Origin: an uncultured Spartobacteria bacterium
GTDB taxonomy: Bacteria; Verrucomicrobiota; Verrucomicrobiia; Chthoniobacterales; UBA6821
DNA length: 39,832 bases
Reading direction: 5' to 3'
Assembly: GCA_903868795.1 (NCBI GenBank)
Contig: CAIPWR010000124.1
Coordinates: 1 to 39,832, forward strand
The notes under the pieces were generated by a model, which was given only the letters and a program-made list of their open reading frames with translations, made no database searches and was not told the origin of the DNA. Position numbers and translations under genes: made by a program. Position 1 is the stretch's first letter, and every line of letters begins with the position of its first letter. Positions 31,752 to 39,832 of this stretch are shown piece after piece.

Positions 31752-34428
31752 CGGTTGGATCTCCCAAGACCTGCTGATCTGGAACGAACTGGATCGGAGA
31801 GGAGCGGTATCCAAGGGGTATGTGATCGAGGCTCCCGACCTGCGGCATGCGAGCGATCACACGCTCGATGAGTTCTACGAATCTGTGCGGCAATTCCTGC
31901 ACTCGTTGGATGAATCGACCCGCTGTCAGATTCGCTGGTCGGTCGATTCCGATTACCGGGAGGAACTGACTGCCTACAAGGAGGTGACGGACTCGCGGTG
32001 CGATCCAGTATCCTGGGCGGCGATCACCCGCAACGAACGGTTCAACCGCTACTGGAAGGCAATGCAGACCGGGGGGCTCCGCCGTGAAAAGCTCCTGCTC
32101 TTTCTGTCCAAGAAGATCGATGCCGATCCTCCCTCCTCCCCATCGAGGAAGGGACTGGAGGAGCATTACAAGCGGATCCTTGCCCAATACAACGAGGCCT
32201 TCGCCCAGCATGGGAGGGTGATTGCCTCGCTCTTCGAGGGGCATGGATGCCGGGTGACGGCGATGGGAACCGAGGATCTCTACCGTCACTACGCCACCTT
32301 CTTCAATCCCTCCTACCTGCGCCGGGATGGTTACGATCCGATCGGTCAGTTCCGTGAAGAGGAAACGATCCATCAGAACTGCTGGCACCAAGGGGTGCAG
32401 GGAGGCAAGAGCTTCGGGTTCTACTCGGACGGCTTCTACCACAACTTGGTAATTCTCAAGCGCCGTCCCCAGCGGACGAGGCGAGGGATCTTCTGGGCGC
32501 TGACTTCGCTTCCCTTCCTGGACTACGCGATCACGGTTAATCTCTACCCCCAGAACGTCCGTAAAGAGATCAACAAAGCGGAGAAAGCCCTCGAACGGGT
32601 ACGTGGAGACTATGCGGCAGAGGGGAAGCATTCGCTGCTGACCTCCAAGGAAGTGAAGGAAGAGCGCATCCGCAATCTGGCCCAGGGAGACACGGTTCCC
32701 TTCCTCTATGACTACGTCGTCCATGTCTGGGACGAAACAGAGGAGGGGCTGGTGTCGAAGACACGACAGATCGAAACGGCCTTCGGCCAGATGGAGGATG
32801 CCCAGTGCTGGACGAGCAACCTCTCCTCGGCAGCCACCACCAAGAATATCTGGTATCAGACCTGGCCGGGATGGCTCTGGGGGAAATACACCCACCATGC
32901 TGATAGCGGCCTGGATGAATGGCTGGCTGATATGCTGCCGTTTTCCTCGACCTTCACGGGGCATCTGGAAGGAGCAGAAGCGCTCTACGACGGATCGAAC
33001 AGGAATCTTGTCGGGGTGAGGAACTTCCTCTCCGGAACACCGCAGCTCGCGGTTCTGCTGGGAATGACTCGGGCGGGGAAGTCGGCCTTCATGTGCGATC
33101 TCCTGTCGCAGACAGATCCCTACTATGACTTCACCCTCATCGTGGAGGAGGGACTCTCCTACGGAATCTGGACTCAAGCCTTGGGGAGCACCCCGATCGT
33201 CATCCAGCCTGATGGGGATCTCTGTCTCAACTACCTCGATACCCAGGGGGCTCCGCTGACCAACCTCCAGATCACCACAGCTGCGGCACTGGTGGCCAAG
33301 ATGGCGGGAAATCCCGCCGATGAGGATAGGCGTAATCTGAGGCTCGCTCAGATCACCCAATACATTGAGCAGCTCTACACAGACCGCTTCGAGGAGTGGA
33401 TTGCCGAGGATGCCGGTCGGCTCGACATGGTGGCAAGGCACGCCATGGCCGTCCTGGAATACAAATCCCGTCACATGCCGCTCTCGGCGACCTTCCTGGA
33501 GGCTTGGACGGAACTGAAGCACACGGCGACTGAGGAGGAGCGGCAGGAGCTTTTGTGTTCTCCGAAACCCGAGGAGGTTTCCCGCTTCATCAAATCCCAT
33601 GACATGGAACGCCATGTCCGTAACACGGCTTTCGCCTTCTTCGGGCCAACGGACTACCCGACCCACGACATGCTCCAGCAGATGATGCTGGTGGCACCCT
33701 TTGCGGAGCATAACCGGGATGAAATCAACCATCTTGCAACCCTGCTGGCCCCGTGGAACGAGCAGAGGCTTCTCTGCGGCCACTCCACCTTGTCGATGAC
33801 CGGAAGAGTGGCTCACTTCGACCTGACCTACATCCCCGAGTCGAACAAGCAGCTGAAGGAGCTGGCCGGATTCCTGATCGCCAACTACGGACGCCAGCAC
33901 ATCATCACTCTCCCCAGAGGAGCCCGGAAGCGGGTGATCTTCGAGGAAGTAGCGCGAACCTTGGATGTTCCGGGAGGAGAGCAACTGGTGAGCGAGTTCT
34001 ACGCGCAGCTTTCCAAGTTCTCCACCTGGATCATCTCGATCGTCCAGCAGTACAGCCGGTTCCAGAACTCGGGGATCCGTCCCATCGTCTTCGGTAACGC
34101 CAAACAGTTCTTCTTCACCCGGATGAACGACCGGCGAGACATTGAGGATGTCGCCCGGGACATCGATCTCTCGGAGGCAACCAAGGAGGCGGTCTCTCGC
34201 TATCCGCTGCCGGAGCATCTTCCCGATCATAACAAGTACGCCGCGCTCACTTACTACCACCTGGATGTCCAGCAGGCGCGGTGCGGGACGATCCATAACC
34301 GGGTCTCTCCTGAAATGCTCTTCTGCTCCTCCTCGACGGGGCAGGACTTCGACGAACGCAGCCGGAAGCTCCGGAGTCACGAAGACATCGTGGCCGGAAT
34401 CCTCCGGGAAACCACCCAACACCCATGA
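31738..34428 (+). CDS. virB4: VirB4/TraC-family T4SS ATPase, 896 aa
   Basis: Powers pilus assembly and transfer. Walker A is GMTRAGKSAF (about residues 441-450), followed by FTLIVEEGLSYGIWTQAL; the Walker B region is KRVIFEEVARTL near 730, with IISIVQQYSRFQ and VIFGNAKQFFF downstream. The N-terminal half has the VirB4 CagE-type pattern (RWSVDSDYREE, LKRRPQRT). Start ATG 31738. Its stop overlaps the lipoprotein start by 4 bp. A long antisense frame covers this gene but is a shadow. Confidence 0.9.
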   Translation: MQAPNGWISQDLLIWNELDRRGAVSKGYVIEAPDLRHASDHTLDEFYESVRQFLHSLDESTRCQIRWSVDSDYREELTAYKEVTDSRCDPVSWAAITRNERFNRYWKAMQTGGLRREKLLLFLSKKIDADPPSSPSRKGLEEHYKRILAQYNEAFAQHGRVIASLFEGHGCRVTAMGTEDLYRHYATFFNPSYLRRDGYDPIGQFREEETIHQNCWHQGVQGGKSFGFYSDGFYHNLVILKRRPQRTRRGIFWALTSLPFLDYAITVNLYPQNVRKEINKAEKALERVRGDYAAEGKHSLLTSKEVKEERIRNLAQGDTVPFLYDYVVHVWDETEEGLVSKTRQIETAFGQMEDAQCWTSNLSSAATTKNIWYQTWPGWLWGKYTHHADSGLDEWLADMLPFSSTFTGHLEGAEALYDGSNRNLVGVRNFLSGTPQLAVLLGMTRAGKSAFMCDLLSQTDPYYDFTLIVEEGLSYGIWTQALGSTPIVIQPDGDLCLNYLDTQGAPLTNLQITTAAALVAKMAGNPADEDRRNLRLAQITQYIEQLYTDRFEEWIAEDAGRLDMVARHAMAVLEYKSRHMPLSATFLEAWTELKHTATEEERQELLCSPKPEEVSRFIKSHDMERHVRNTAFAFFGPTDYPTHDMLQQMMLVAPFAEHNRDEINHLATLLAPWNEQRLLCGHSTLSMTGRVAHFDLTYIPESNKQLKELAGFLIANYGRQHIITLPRGARKRVIFEEVARTLDVPGGEQLVSEFYAQLSKFSTWIISIVQQYSRFQNSGIRPIVFGNAKQFFFTRMNDRRDIEDVARDIDLSEATKEAVSRYPLPEHLPDHNKYAALTYYHLDVQQARCGTIHNRVSPEMLFCSSSTGQDFDERSRKLRSHEDIVAGILRETTQHP

Positions 34429-34673
34429 AATGTCCCTTATTGCTCCTCTGTATCCTTGCGACCGGCTGTGCTGGGAGATCCCAGTTCCAAAAAGGCTATG
34501 AACGCGGTGCCGCTGACACGGTGAAGCGGCAGTACTGGATCGAACAATCCCTTCAGAAGCCGGGAAAGAACCCCGAGCGACATCTCTCGGTCTACAAGTT
34601 GACGGTCCCACCCGATCCCGACGCCAAGGTGAAGACGGTCCCCTATGAGATCGCGATCCCCATCGTGAACTGA
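34425..34673 (+). CDS. Small T4SS lipoprotein (VirB7-like), 82 aa
   Basis: Has a lipoprotein signal MKCPLLLLCILATGC with Cys as the anchor. It overlaps the VirB4 stop (ATGA) and is 2 bp before the VirB5-like gene, so the position is that of VirB7-type lipoproteins, which stabilise the outer-membrane core. The remaining ~65 residues are polar and lack motifs. Confidence 0.65.
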   Translation: MKCPLLLLCILATGCAGRSQFQKGYERGAADTVKRQYWIEQSLQKPGKNPERHLSVYKLTVPPDPDAKVKTVPYEIAIPIVN

Positions 34674-34675
34674 CC

Positions 34676-35524
34676 ATGAAGAAGTATCTTCCTCTTCTCT
34701 TTGTGATGGTGACGCTCCCCGTGAAGGGGCAATGGGTTGTCTCCGATCCCGTGGTAGAGCAGGCGACCATGGCGAAGAACGCCTTCGACCAATTGAAGTA
34801 TGCCTGGGAGCAGACTCAATGGGCGCAGCAGCTATCCAGCCTTGCCCAGACTCTCGATACGGTAAAAAGCCAGTTGGAAGTGGCCCAGCAGGTGAAGCAG
34901 GCCATCGGTAATCCGGCGGCGATTTCCGGGGCGATCCAGAGCGGGCTCTTTTCGTCGTATCTGAGGAACTCGGGGATCACCGACACGCTGAGCGACCTTT
35001 CCAACATCACCCAGCAGGGAGCCAAGCAGTCCGTGGCGATCCAGCAGATGTATCGCCCGATCGATCTGAATGCCTACAAGCGGATCGAGACGCCGTTCGA
35101 GGGAACGGCCTCATTCCGGGATGAAGGGGATCCGCTGAAGCAATTCCGGTCAGTAGAGAACGCTTACTCCAACTTTCAGGATATGCTGAAGCAGGCGCAG
35201 TCGAAACGGAAGGAGCTCAATACCCAGATCGCTGCCCTGAACGACCAGTTGAAGAATGCCCAGGATGATGCCGAGGTGCAGAAGCTCCAGGGGTCACTCA
35301 CGACGGCCCAGACATCGCTCAAGGATCTCGATTGGATCATGGATGGGGCAGAGCACCAAGTGAAGTTGCTCCACATGCTCAACGAGAACCGGGCGGCCAC
35401 CGAGGCAATCGCAGCCGAGGAAATCAGCCGGGCTCGTAATCGGGAGAGTGCTAAGATGGGGTCGGATGCGGAGGCCTCTGCCGCCAAGTCCGGCTCCCAA
35501 AGCGACATGCCTCCCGGCTTTTGA
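34676..35524 (+). CDS. VirB5/TrbJ-like T4SS protein, 282 aa
   Basis: A signal peptide (MKKYLPLLFVMVTLPVKGQ) and a long helical, Gln/Asn-rich periplasmic body (QWAQQLSSLAQTLDTVKSQL, LNTQIAALNDQLKNAQDD), a pattern of TrbJ/VirB5 minor pilus proteins. It lies between the lipoprotein and VirB6 gene, as in most conjugative operons. Start ATG 34676. Confidence 0.75.
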   Translation: MKKYLPLLFVMVTLPVKGQWVVSDPVVEQATMAKNAFDQLKYAWEQTQWAQQLSSLAQTLDTVKSQLEVAQQVKQAIGNPAAISGAIQSGLFSSYLRNSGITDTLSDLSNITQQGAKQSVAIQQMYRPIDLNAYKRIETPFEGTASFRDEGDPLKQFRSVENAYSNFQDMLKQAQSKRKELNTQIAALNDQLKNAQDDAEVQKLQGSLTTAQTSLKDLDWIMDGAEHQVKLLHMLNENRAATEAIAAEEISRARNRESAKMGSDAEASAAKSGSQSDMPPGF

Positions 35525-35527
35525 TCG

Positions 35528-36748
35528 ATGATGCCGGTACTTTCCAATCTGTTCGACTCGGCGGGACAGATCCGCACCTACATGATGCCCTTTGCCTTTG
35601 TGCTCTGCATTCTCGGGATCGGGGAAATGGCCTGGAGGGCGGGATCGGATACCAAGGCGATCCTCGGGGTAATCCTCAAAGTGACGATTATCGTGGCCCT
35701 GATCGCGGGCTACCCGACGATCATGAATAAGGGGATGGAGGCGTTTCAGGAGATGCGCCAGAAGTTCACCAATGCGCAGGATGCGAAGTTCATCCAGCTC
35801 TTGACCTCCAGGATTCAGAACCAGCCATCGGATTCTTGGACCGATCTCGGGAAGATCGTCCCAGCCGCCGTGGGGTACTTCTTTCAGGGCATCGGGCGCT
35901 TCATGATGATTGTGCTGAACTTCTTTCAGCAGTTCGCGATCGCCGGGCTCATTGCTATCTCGCCCCTGCTCTTGGGGTTCCTGTTTTTCTCGCCTACCCA
36001 GTCTTTCGGGATCCAGTTCGCGGTGACCTCCTTTACCGTGATGCTCTGGTATCTGGGGATCTGCCTCGTGGACATCGTGATCGTGGCGATCAGCGATATG
36101 CTCTTCGCCCCGATCACAGCCGGCGGGATCGTCCAGGTAGCGCAGAACGCGATCGTTGTTCAGAACTGGCTACTGTTCCCCTTCATCATGGCCTTCGCGT
36201 CGATCGTGACGCTTTTCTTCTACCTCTCGGTTCCCTTCGTGGCCGGGGCCATCATGAAGGGAGCCAGTGGCACGACATCGGCCCTGACTGCCGGGATCAG
36301 CAACACGCTACAGGCGGCGGGATTTGTAGTCGGAGCTGGGGCGACTGTTGCCGGGGCTGCCGCCACCTTCGGGGGATCAGCGGCGGCACAAGCAGCAGTA
36401 GCTGGCGGAAAGGCCGCCGCAGGGGCAGCCAGTGCAGCGAGTTCCTCCACACGTATTAGTACTGACTTGGCAGGGAGTTCTGCCGGAAGCGCTGGGGGAG
36501 CAAGTTCCGGAGGATCGGTTCCTCCTCCCCCGGAGGAAAGCGGGGGCTCGATCTTCAATCCCGAGAACCCCGCCATGGTCGCCCAGCAGACATCACCCGA
36601 GTCCTTCACCGTAACCGATCAATCCAAGGGAACGGTGTCTCGTCACCGGGGGAGTCTCGCTACCCCTCATGCGGCACAGGCCGCATTCAACTCACATGCC
36701 TCGAAAGCAAAACCCTCTTCATCCGAACCCGACAACACCAACCCATGA
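35528..36748 (+). CDS. VirB6/TrbL-like polytopic T4SS membrane protein, 406 aa
   Basis: Several hydrophobic helices (MMPFAFVLCILGIGEMAW, VTIIVALIAGYPTIM, FAIAGLIAISPLLLGFLFF, FTVMLWYLGICLVDIVIVAI, FPFIMAFASIVTLFFYLSVPF) are followed by an Ala/Gly/Ser-rich tail of ~130 residues with Pro and Glu. It has the VirB6/TrbL architecture, an inner-membrane channel component. Its stop overlaps the VirB8 gene (ATGA). Confidence 0.8.
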   Translation: MMPVLSNLFDSAGQIRTYMMPFAFVLCILGIGEMAWRAGSDTKAILGVILKVTIIVALIAGYPTIMNKGMEAFQEMRQKFTNAQDAKFIQLLTSRIQNQPSDSWTDLGKIVPAAVGYFFQGIGRFMMIVLNFFQQFAIAGLIAISPLLLGFLFFSPTQSFGIQFAVTSFTVMLWYLGICLVDIVIVAISDMLFAPITAGGIVQVAQNAIVVQNWLLFPFIMAFASIVTLFFYLSVPFVAGAIMKGASGTTSALTAGISNTLQAAGFVVGAGATVAGAAATFGGSAAAQAAVAGGKAAAGAASAASSSTRISTDLAGSSAGSAGGASSGGSVPPPPEESGGSIFNPENPAMVAQQTSPESFTVTDQSKGTVSRHRGSLATPHAAQAAFNSHASKAKPSSSEPDNTNP

Positions 36749-37377
36749 AACTCACAGCCGTCACTGCCATCACCAACAACATCGTCGCCGCCAGATTCTG
36801 GATGGTGATCGCCCTCATCTGCGCCGCTCTGGCGGTGGGATCTCCGTACCTGACCATCAAAGCAATGAAACAGAAGGAGAAGGTCGTCATCCTCGATCAG
36901 GGAGGGACGCTGATCTATTCGCCTCTACTTGGCTTTGAAGAGGCGGCAGGACTCCAGGCCTACCATGTACGCCTTGCCTGTCTGGCCCTCCTTCAGCGCA
37001 ATCCGATCGGACCTGATCTCCCTGATCTGCTGAAGCGGATGTATCTGGAGGAGCCCGCTCGCAAGAAGGCAGCGGCTCTCTACAAGACCCAGAATCCTGA
37101 GTTCAAAGAGAAGGAGATCCACCAGAAGGTGGAGGTGTCGAAGCTGGATATTCTTGATACCCGCAAGATGAAGGACGGGGCGGGGGTCTCCTATGAGGCG
37201 GTTGATGTTGAAGCGGAGGGGAACCTTATCCGCACCGGAACGCTCAACAAAATCGAGTTCCGTGAGGTGGCGAAGTTCAAGATCACCTTCTTCTTCGTTC
37301 GTAATCCCGACCTCATGGGTAACGGGCGTCTTCCGCTCGTGGTTCAGGACTTCAAGTACGAGGAACACCCGCTTTAG
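36745..37377 (+). CDS. VirB8/TraE-like T4SS assembly protein, 210 aa
   Basis: A short N-terminal cytoplasmic tail, one membrane helix (FWMVIALICAALAVGSPYLTI), then a periplasmic domain with VVILDQGGTLIYSPL and KFKITFFFVRNPDLMGNGRLP; the pattern is that of TraE/VirB8 assembly proteins. It starts within an ATGA overlap with the VirB6 gene and ends the tightly packed run; 115 bp and a pair of direct repeats separate it from the Fic gene. Confidence 0.8.
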   Translation: MKLTAVTAITNNIVAARFWMVIALICAALAVGSPYLTIKAMKQKEKVVILDQGGTLIYSPLLGFEEAAGLQAYHVRLACLALLQRNPIGPDLPDLLKRMYLEEPARKKAAALYKTQNPEFKEKEIHQKVEVSKLDILDTRKMKDGAGVSYEAVDVEAEGNLIRTGTLNKIEFREVAKFKITFFFVRNPDLMGNGRLPLVVQDFKYEEHPL

Positions 37378-37446
37378 AGGATGGGGCGGGTTTCTGGAAT
37401 GCGCAACCACCTGTCCAATAGCGCAAAGCGCATGAACAATAAGAAT

Positions 37447-37488
37447 ATCATTGCGGATTCAATAAAAAGAATCATTGTGCATTCAATA
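37447..37488. repeat. Two 18-bp direct repeats before the Fic gene
   Basis: ATCATTGCGGATTCAATA at 37447-37464 and ATCATTGTGCATTCAATA at 37471-37488, 24 bases apart, the second ending 4 bases before the Fic ATG. Such repeats over a start are typical operator sites; the AbiEi-like N-terminus of the Fic protein could bind them. Confidence 0.65.
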
Positions 37489-37492
37489 GGAA

Positions 37493-39043
37493 ATGAAGAC
37501 ACACGCCAAATTGGCCAAAGCCTTGGAGACCGCTCTCAAAGTTGCGCGGGAGCAGGTTGTGCGTGGACGGGATCTCCCTACTGGGGTCAGGACGTTTCTG
37601 ATCCAGCAGGGGTGTCTGCTGGAAATCATGAAGGGATGGTACTTTCTGGTTCCTCCCCATGCACCCCGTGGTGAGACGGCACTGTGGCATGGAAACTTCT
37701 GGGCTTTCCTGAGTCTCTATCTCGAGGACCGGGTGGGGAATGATTATTGCCTGAGTCCGGAAATCTCTCTGGATCTCCAGAGCGGGGAGACGGCGACCCC
37801 AGTGCAGGCAGCCGCCATTCTGGCGCGAGGCGGGAACAATACGGTCACGCTCCGGTTTGCGGAAACCAACATCTCCTGCTCCCTGCTGACCTACACGGGT
37901 AAGCTTCCGGCCCAGCGCTCCACGTACCGGGGGCTGAACCTGATGCCTGTCGGCTATGCGCTGGCCAGGGTCTCCCCCACCTATTTCCGGACCAACCGGC
38001 CGCAGGCCGAAGTTCTCCTGCGCACCACCTCAGCGGCAGAACTTGCCTCCGGAATCATCGAGGCGGACAACGAGGCGGGATCCATGAGAGTTCTTGGAGG
38101 ACTGGAGACACTCGGGTTCAATGACAAGGCGGACCAAGTCAGGGGACTCATTGCCCTGACGGGCTGGAAGAAGGCTACCAATCCTTTCCCTGACGGTCAG
38201 CCGTTGCTTTCGAGCAGCCTGATTCCCAAGAGCCCCTCTGCGGATCGGATCCGACTTCTTTGGGAGCAACTGCGGCCCACAGTCTTGGAGCACTTTCCTT
38301 CATCGGCCGGAAAAGCTGATGCGCAGAGCTATCTGGACAAGGCTCATCACCTCTACCAGTACGACGCCTATCACTCACTTTCCATCGAGGGGTTTCAGGT
38401 TACTCCGGAACTCGTGGCCCGCATCGCGGCCGGAAACGATTCGGAAGATCCGTCACTGAAGGAGGAAAACAACCGGCTCGCGGCCAAAGGATACAGCATG
38501 GCCCATGAGGCCGTGCTTCAAAGCATCGGCAAGATCTTCGACGGGGAGGCCCCGGGAAAAACCGTCGGATCGGATCTCCCGTACTGGTATTCGGAACTGC
38601 ACAAGCCCTTCGTGCAGGTTGGACGGCTCTCAGCAGCCGATCTGGCTGGGTATCGTGAAAAGCCCGTCTATATCAGGGGATCAAGCCATGTGCCGCCTGC
38701 GCCCGGACTGGGCGTCATCGACGGCATGGAGGCATTCCATGCGGCTCTCTCCTCGGAGCCGGAAGCCTCGGTGAGGGCGGTCCTGGGACATTTCCTCTTT
38801 GTCTACATTCATCCCTTTGCCGATGGGAACGGACGGATCGGACGATTCCTGATGAATGCCATGCTGGCCTCCGGTGGCTATCCCTGGACGATTCTGCGCG
38901 TCACACGAAGGCAGGCCTACATGGAAGCCCTTGAAGAAGCTTCGGTGCGACGCAACATCATCCCCTTCACCAGATTCGTGGCTGAGGAAATGGCGGTCGA
39001 TTGGTCTCCCGAGTTGGCCGAAGCAGAGCGGTTGAGGCGATAA
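37493..39043 (+). CDS. Fic-family AMP-transferase-like protein with AbiEi-like N-terminus
   Basis: A 516-aa protein. The N-terminal ~60 residues (LPTGVRTFLIQQGCLLEIMKGWYFLV) resemble the winged helix of AbiEi-type antitoxins. A Fic domain follows with the catalytic motif HPFADGNGRIGR, the flap LSIEGFQVTPEL and a C-terminal helix. The pre-domain SLSIEG matches the (S/T)xxxE(G/N) inhibitory motif, which holds Fic proteins off. Fic enzymes attach AMP to target proteins. The gene sits inside the T4SS operon, with direct repeats over its start and an operator after it. It could be a toxin-antitoxin-type stabiliser or a host-directed effector; this is open. Confidence 0.88.
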   Translation: MKTHAKLAKALETALKVAREQVVRGRDLPTGVRTFLIQQGCLLEIMKGWYFLVPPHAPRGETALWHGNFWAFLSLYLEDRVGNDYCLSPEISLDLQSGETATPVQAAAILARGGNNTVTLRFAETNISCSLLTYTGKLPAQRSTYRGLNLMPVGYALARVSPTYFRTNRPQAEVLLRTTSAAELASGIIEADNEAGSMRVLGGLETLGFNDKADQVRGLIALTGWKKATNPFPDGQPLLSSSLIPKSPSADRIRLLWEQLRPTVLEHFPSSAGKADAQSYLDKAHHLYQYDAYHSLSIEGFQVTPELVARIAAGNDSEDPSLKEENNRLAAKGYSMAHEAVLQSIGKIFDGEAPGKTVGSDLPYWYSELHKPFVQVGRLSAADLAGYREKPVYIRGSSHVPPAPGLGVIDGMEAFHAALSSEPEASVRAVLGHFLFVYIHPFADGNGRIGRFLMNAMLASGGYPWTILRVTRRQAYMEALEEASVRRNIIPFTRFVAEEMAVDWSPELAEAERLRR

Positions 39044-39058
39044 GCCGTTCTGAAAAGT

Positions 39059-39076
39059 TGCTCCCGATCGGGAGCA
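39059..39076. promoter_or_regulatory. 18-bp palindromic operator, copy 3
   Basis: Perfect palindrome TGCTCCCGATCGGGAGCA, 33 bp before the VirB9-like ATG at 39110. Same flanks as the other two copies. Confidence 0.75.
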
Positions 39077-39109
39077 CCAGGGGTCTTTTTTTCTGAAATT
39101 GTCGGGGGC

Positions 39110-39832
39110 ATGAAGCTCCCAATCCTCGCCTCGATCATCCTCGCAGGCTCTCTCGCACACGCTGGATCCATCGTTCAGAAGCCCCTCGACGAGTTCATCA
39201 TCTACGACATCCCTGTGGCCTCGAAGTCGGGAACCACGACGGTTATCTTCCCCTCGGAGATCTCGGGTCTCTTTGCAAAGTCGGTGGCGGTTCAGGATCA
39301 GGAGAACGCCGGGTTCCTGATCTCGTTCACGCCGGGAAATTTCTACTTCACGATCCGGGCGCTGAAGAAGGATGCAGAGGATCACTTGACCGTGATCTTC
39401 AACCGGAAGGCCTATGTGTTCCACCTAACGGCTTCCGATCATCCCTTCTACAACGTAACGCTCTATCAGGAGGAACGGAGTGGGAAGGAGGGGCAAATCA
39501 ATGTCGTCCCAGAACGAATCCTCACACTCATGGACAAGGCCAAAGCCTATCCGCTGCTTATAAAGGCAGACCGGGATGGCCTTGCAGGGGTACTCCATGC
39601 GTCCCCCTCGATCACCAATTACTACAAGGACTTCAGCGTTCGTATCCTCGATGTCTGGAGGTTCGAGGAGGATGACACGCTTATCTTCCGTCTGGAGTTG
39701 GTCAATGAGACCGACCAGGCGATCTACTACAAGCCGCAGGATCTGGCGGTAAGGCTTGATGAACGGATCTACACGGAGTCTCTCGCGGATGCTTCCGGGG
39801 TGATGCCCCCGAAATCGGTGACTCCAGCATTC
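39110..39832 (+). CDS. VirB9/TraK-like T4SS outer-complex protein (partial)
   Basis: Starts at ATG 39110 with a signal peptide (MKLPILASIILAGSLAHA), and runs off the right edge with about 240 residues visible. The mature part is beta-rich (IVFNRKAYVF-type strands, EFIIYDIPVASKSGTTTVIFP). The position after VirB8 and the export signal suggest VirB9 or TraK; the match by eye is moderate. The rest of the T4SS (VirB10, VirB11, VirD4) would lie beyond the window. Confidence 0.65.
   Translation, partial: MKLPILASIILAGSLAHAGSIVQKPLDEFIIYDIPVASKSGTTTVIFPSEISGLFAKSVAVQDQENAGFLISFTPGNFYFTIRALKKDAEDHLTVIFNRKAYVFHLTASDHPFYNVTLYQEERSGKEGQINVVPERILTLMDKAKAYPLLIKADRDGLAGVLHASPSITNYYKDFSVRILDVWRFEEDDTLIFRLELVNETDQAIYYKPQDLAVRLDERIYTESLADASGVMPPKSVTPAF

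Noticed and set aside
31495-34770. A 1091-aa open frame on the minus strand
   Set aside because: It lies opposite VirB4 and neighbouring T4SS genes, has no family motif, and its composition is that of an antisense shadow in a GC-rich region. VirB4 motifs are intact on the + strand.

Overview
The window looks like an accessory region of a bacterial genome: a defence island of about 30 kb followed by the start of a conjugative type IV secretion (T4SS) operon. No rRNA, tRNA, CRISPR array or recognisable transposase was found. The moderately high GC, weak or missing Shine-Dalgarno sequences at many starts, and the small-protein families present (DUF4236 protein, NPYGPYGSPY-repeat secreted protein, small Cys-rich protein) suggest a Verrucomicrobiota-like host. 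That placement is an inference; there is no marker gene to fix it.

Region 1 (1-11115, + strand) holds the most notable system. It is a compact operon encoding a Dcm-type cytosine-5 DNA methyltransferase, a NurA-family nuclease, a HerA-family ATPase, an AIPR-family protein, and a 917-residue protein with a DUF2325-like C-terminus, ending in a broken vsr mismatch-repair endonuclease gene. NurA and HerA overlap by 8 bp. HerA and the AIPR protein carry the same ~67-residue C-terminal tail, which suggests a common partner or target. An array of dyad-symmetric motifs (RTCTTAC..CAGTGACTG..GTAAGAY) lies upstream of the methyltransferase. I know of dcm/vsr/AIPR operons built around MORC-type ATPases and Z1 helicases. 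A version in which NurA-HerA takes that place is not one I can name.

Region 2 (11140-18380) contains small modules: a HigB/HigA toxin-antitoxin pair with a palindromic operator, a zeta-like toxin broken by a frameshift, a NERD nuclease-helicase, a lipoprotein, a DUF6717-like gene, and a nucleotidyltransferase cassette. The cassette sits between two ungapped ~150-bp direct copies of the 5' end of the following gene.

Region 3 (18387-29868, - strand) contains a TM0106-type RecB nuclease/SF1 helicase, an HTH protein, a run of tightly spaced small genes (DUF4236 protein, Cys-rich protein, tandem-repeat secreted protein, a three-repeat lipoprotein), and a WYL regulator, a ribbon-helix-helix protein and a TPR/HExxH metallopeptidase with a G9 tract near its 5' end.

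Region 4 (29955-39832) carries DNA-binding proteins (RHH, AT-hook-like, XRE) and then VirB2, B3, B4, lipoprotein, B5, B6 and B8 genes mostly joined by ATGA overlaps. A Fic protein with an AbiEi-like N-terminus and a VirB9/TraK-like gene that runs off the end follow. Three copies of an 18-bp palindrome (TGCTCCCRATCGGGAGCA) precede the XRE gene, the pilin gene and the VirB9-like gene, so they probably mark a regulon controlled by the XRE protein. The window therefore looks like part of an integrative conjugative element or plasmid carrying defence cargo.
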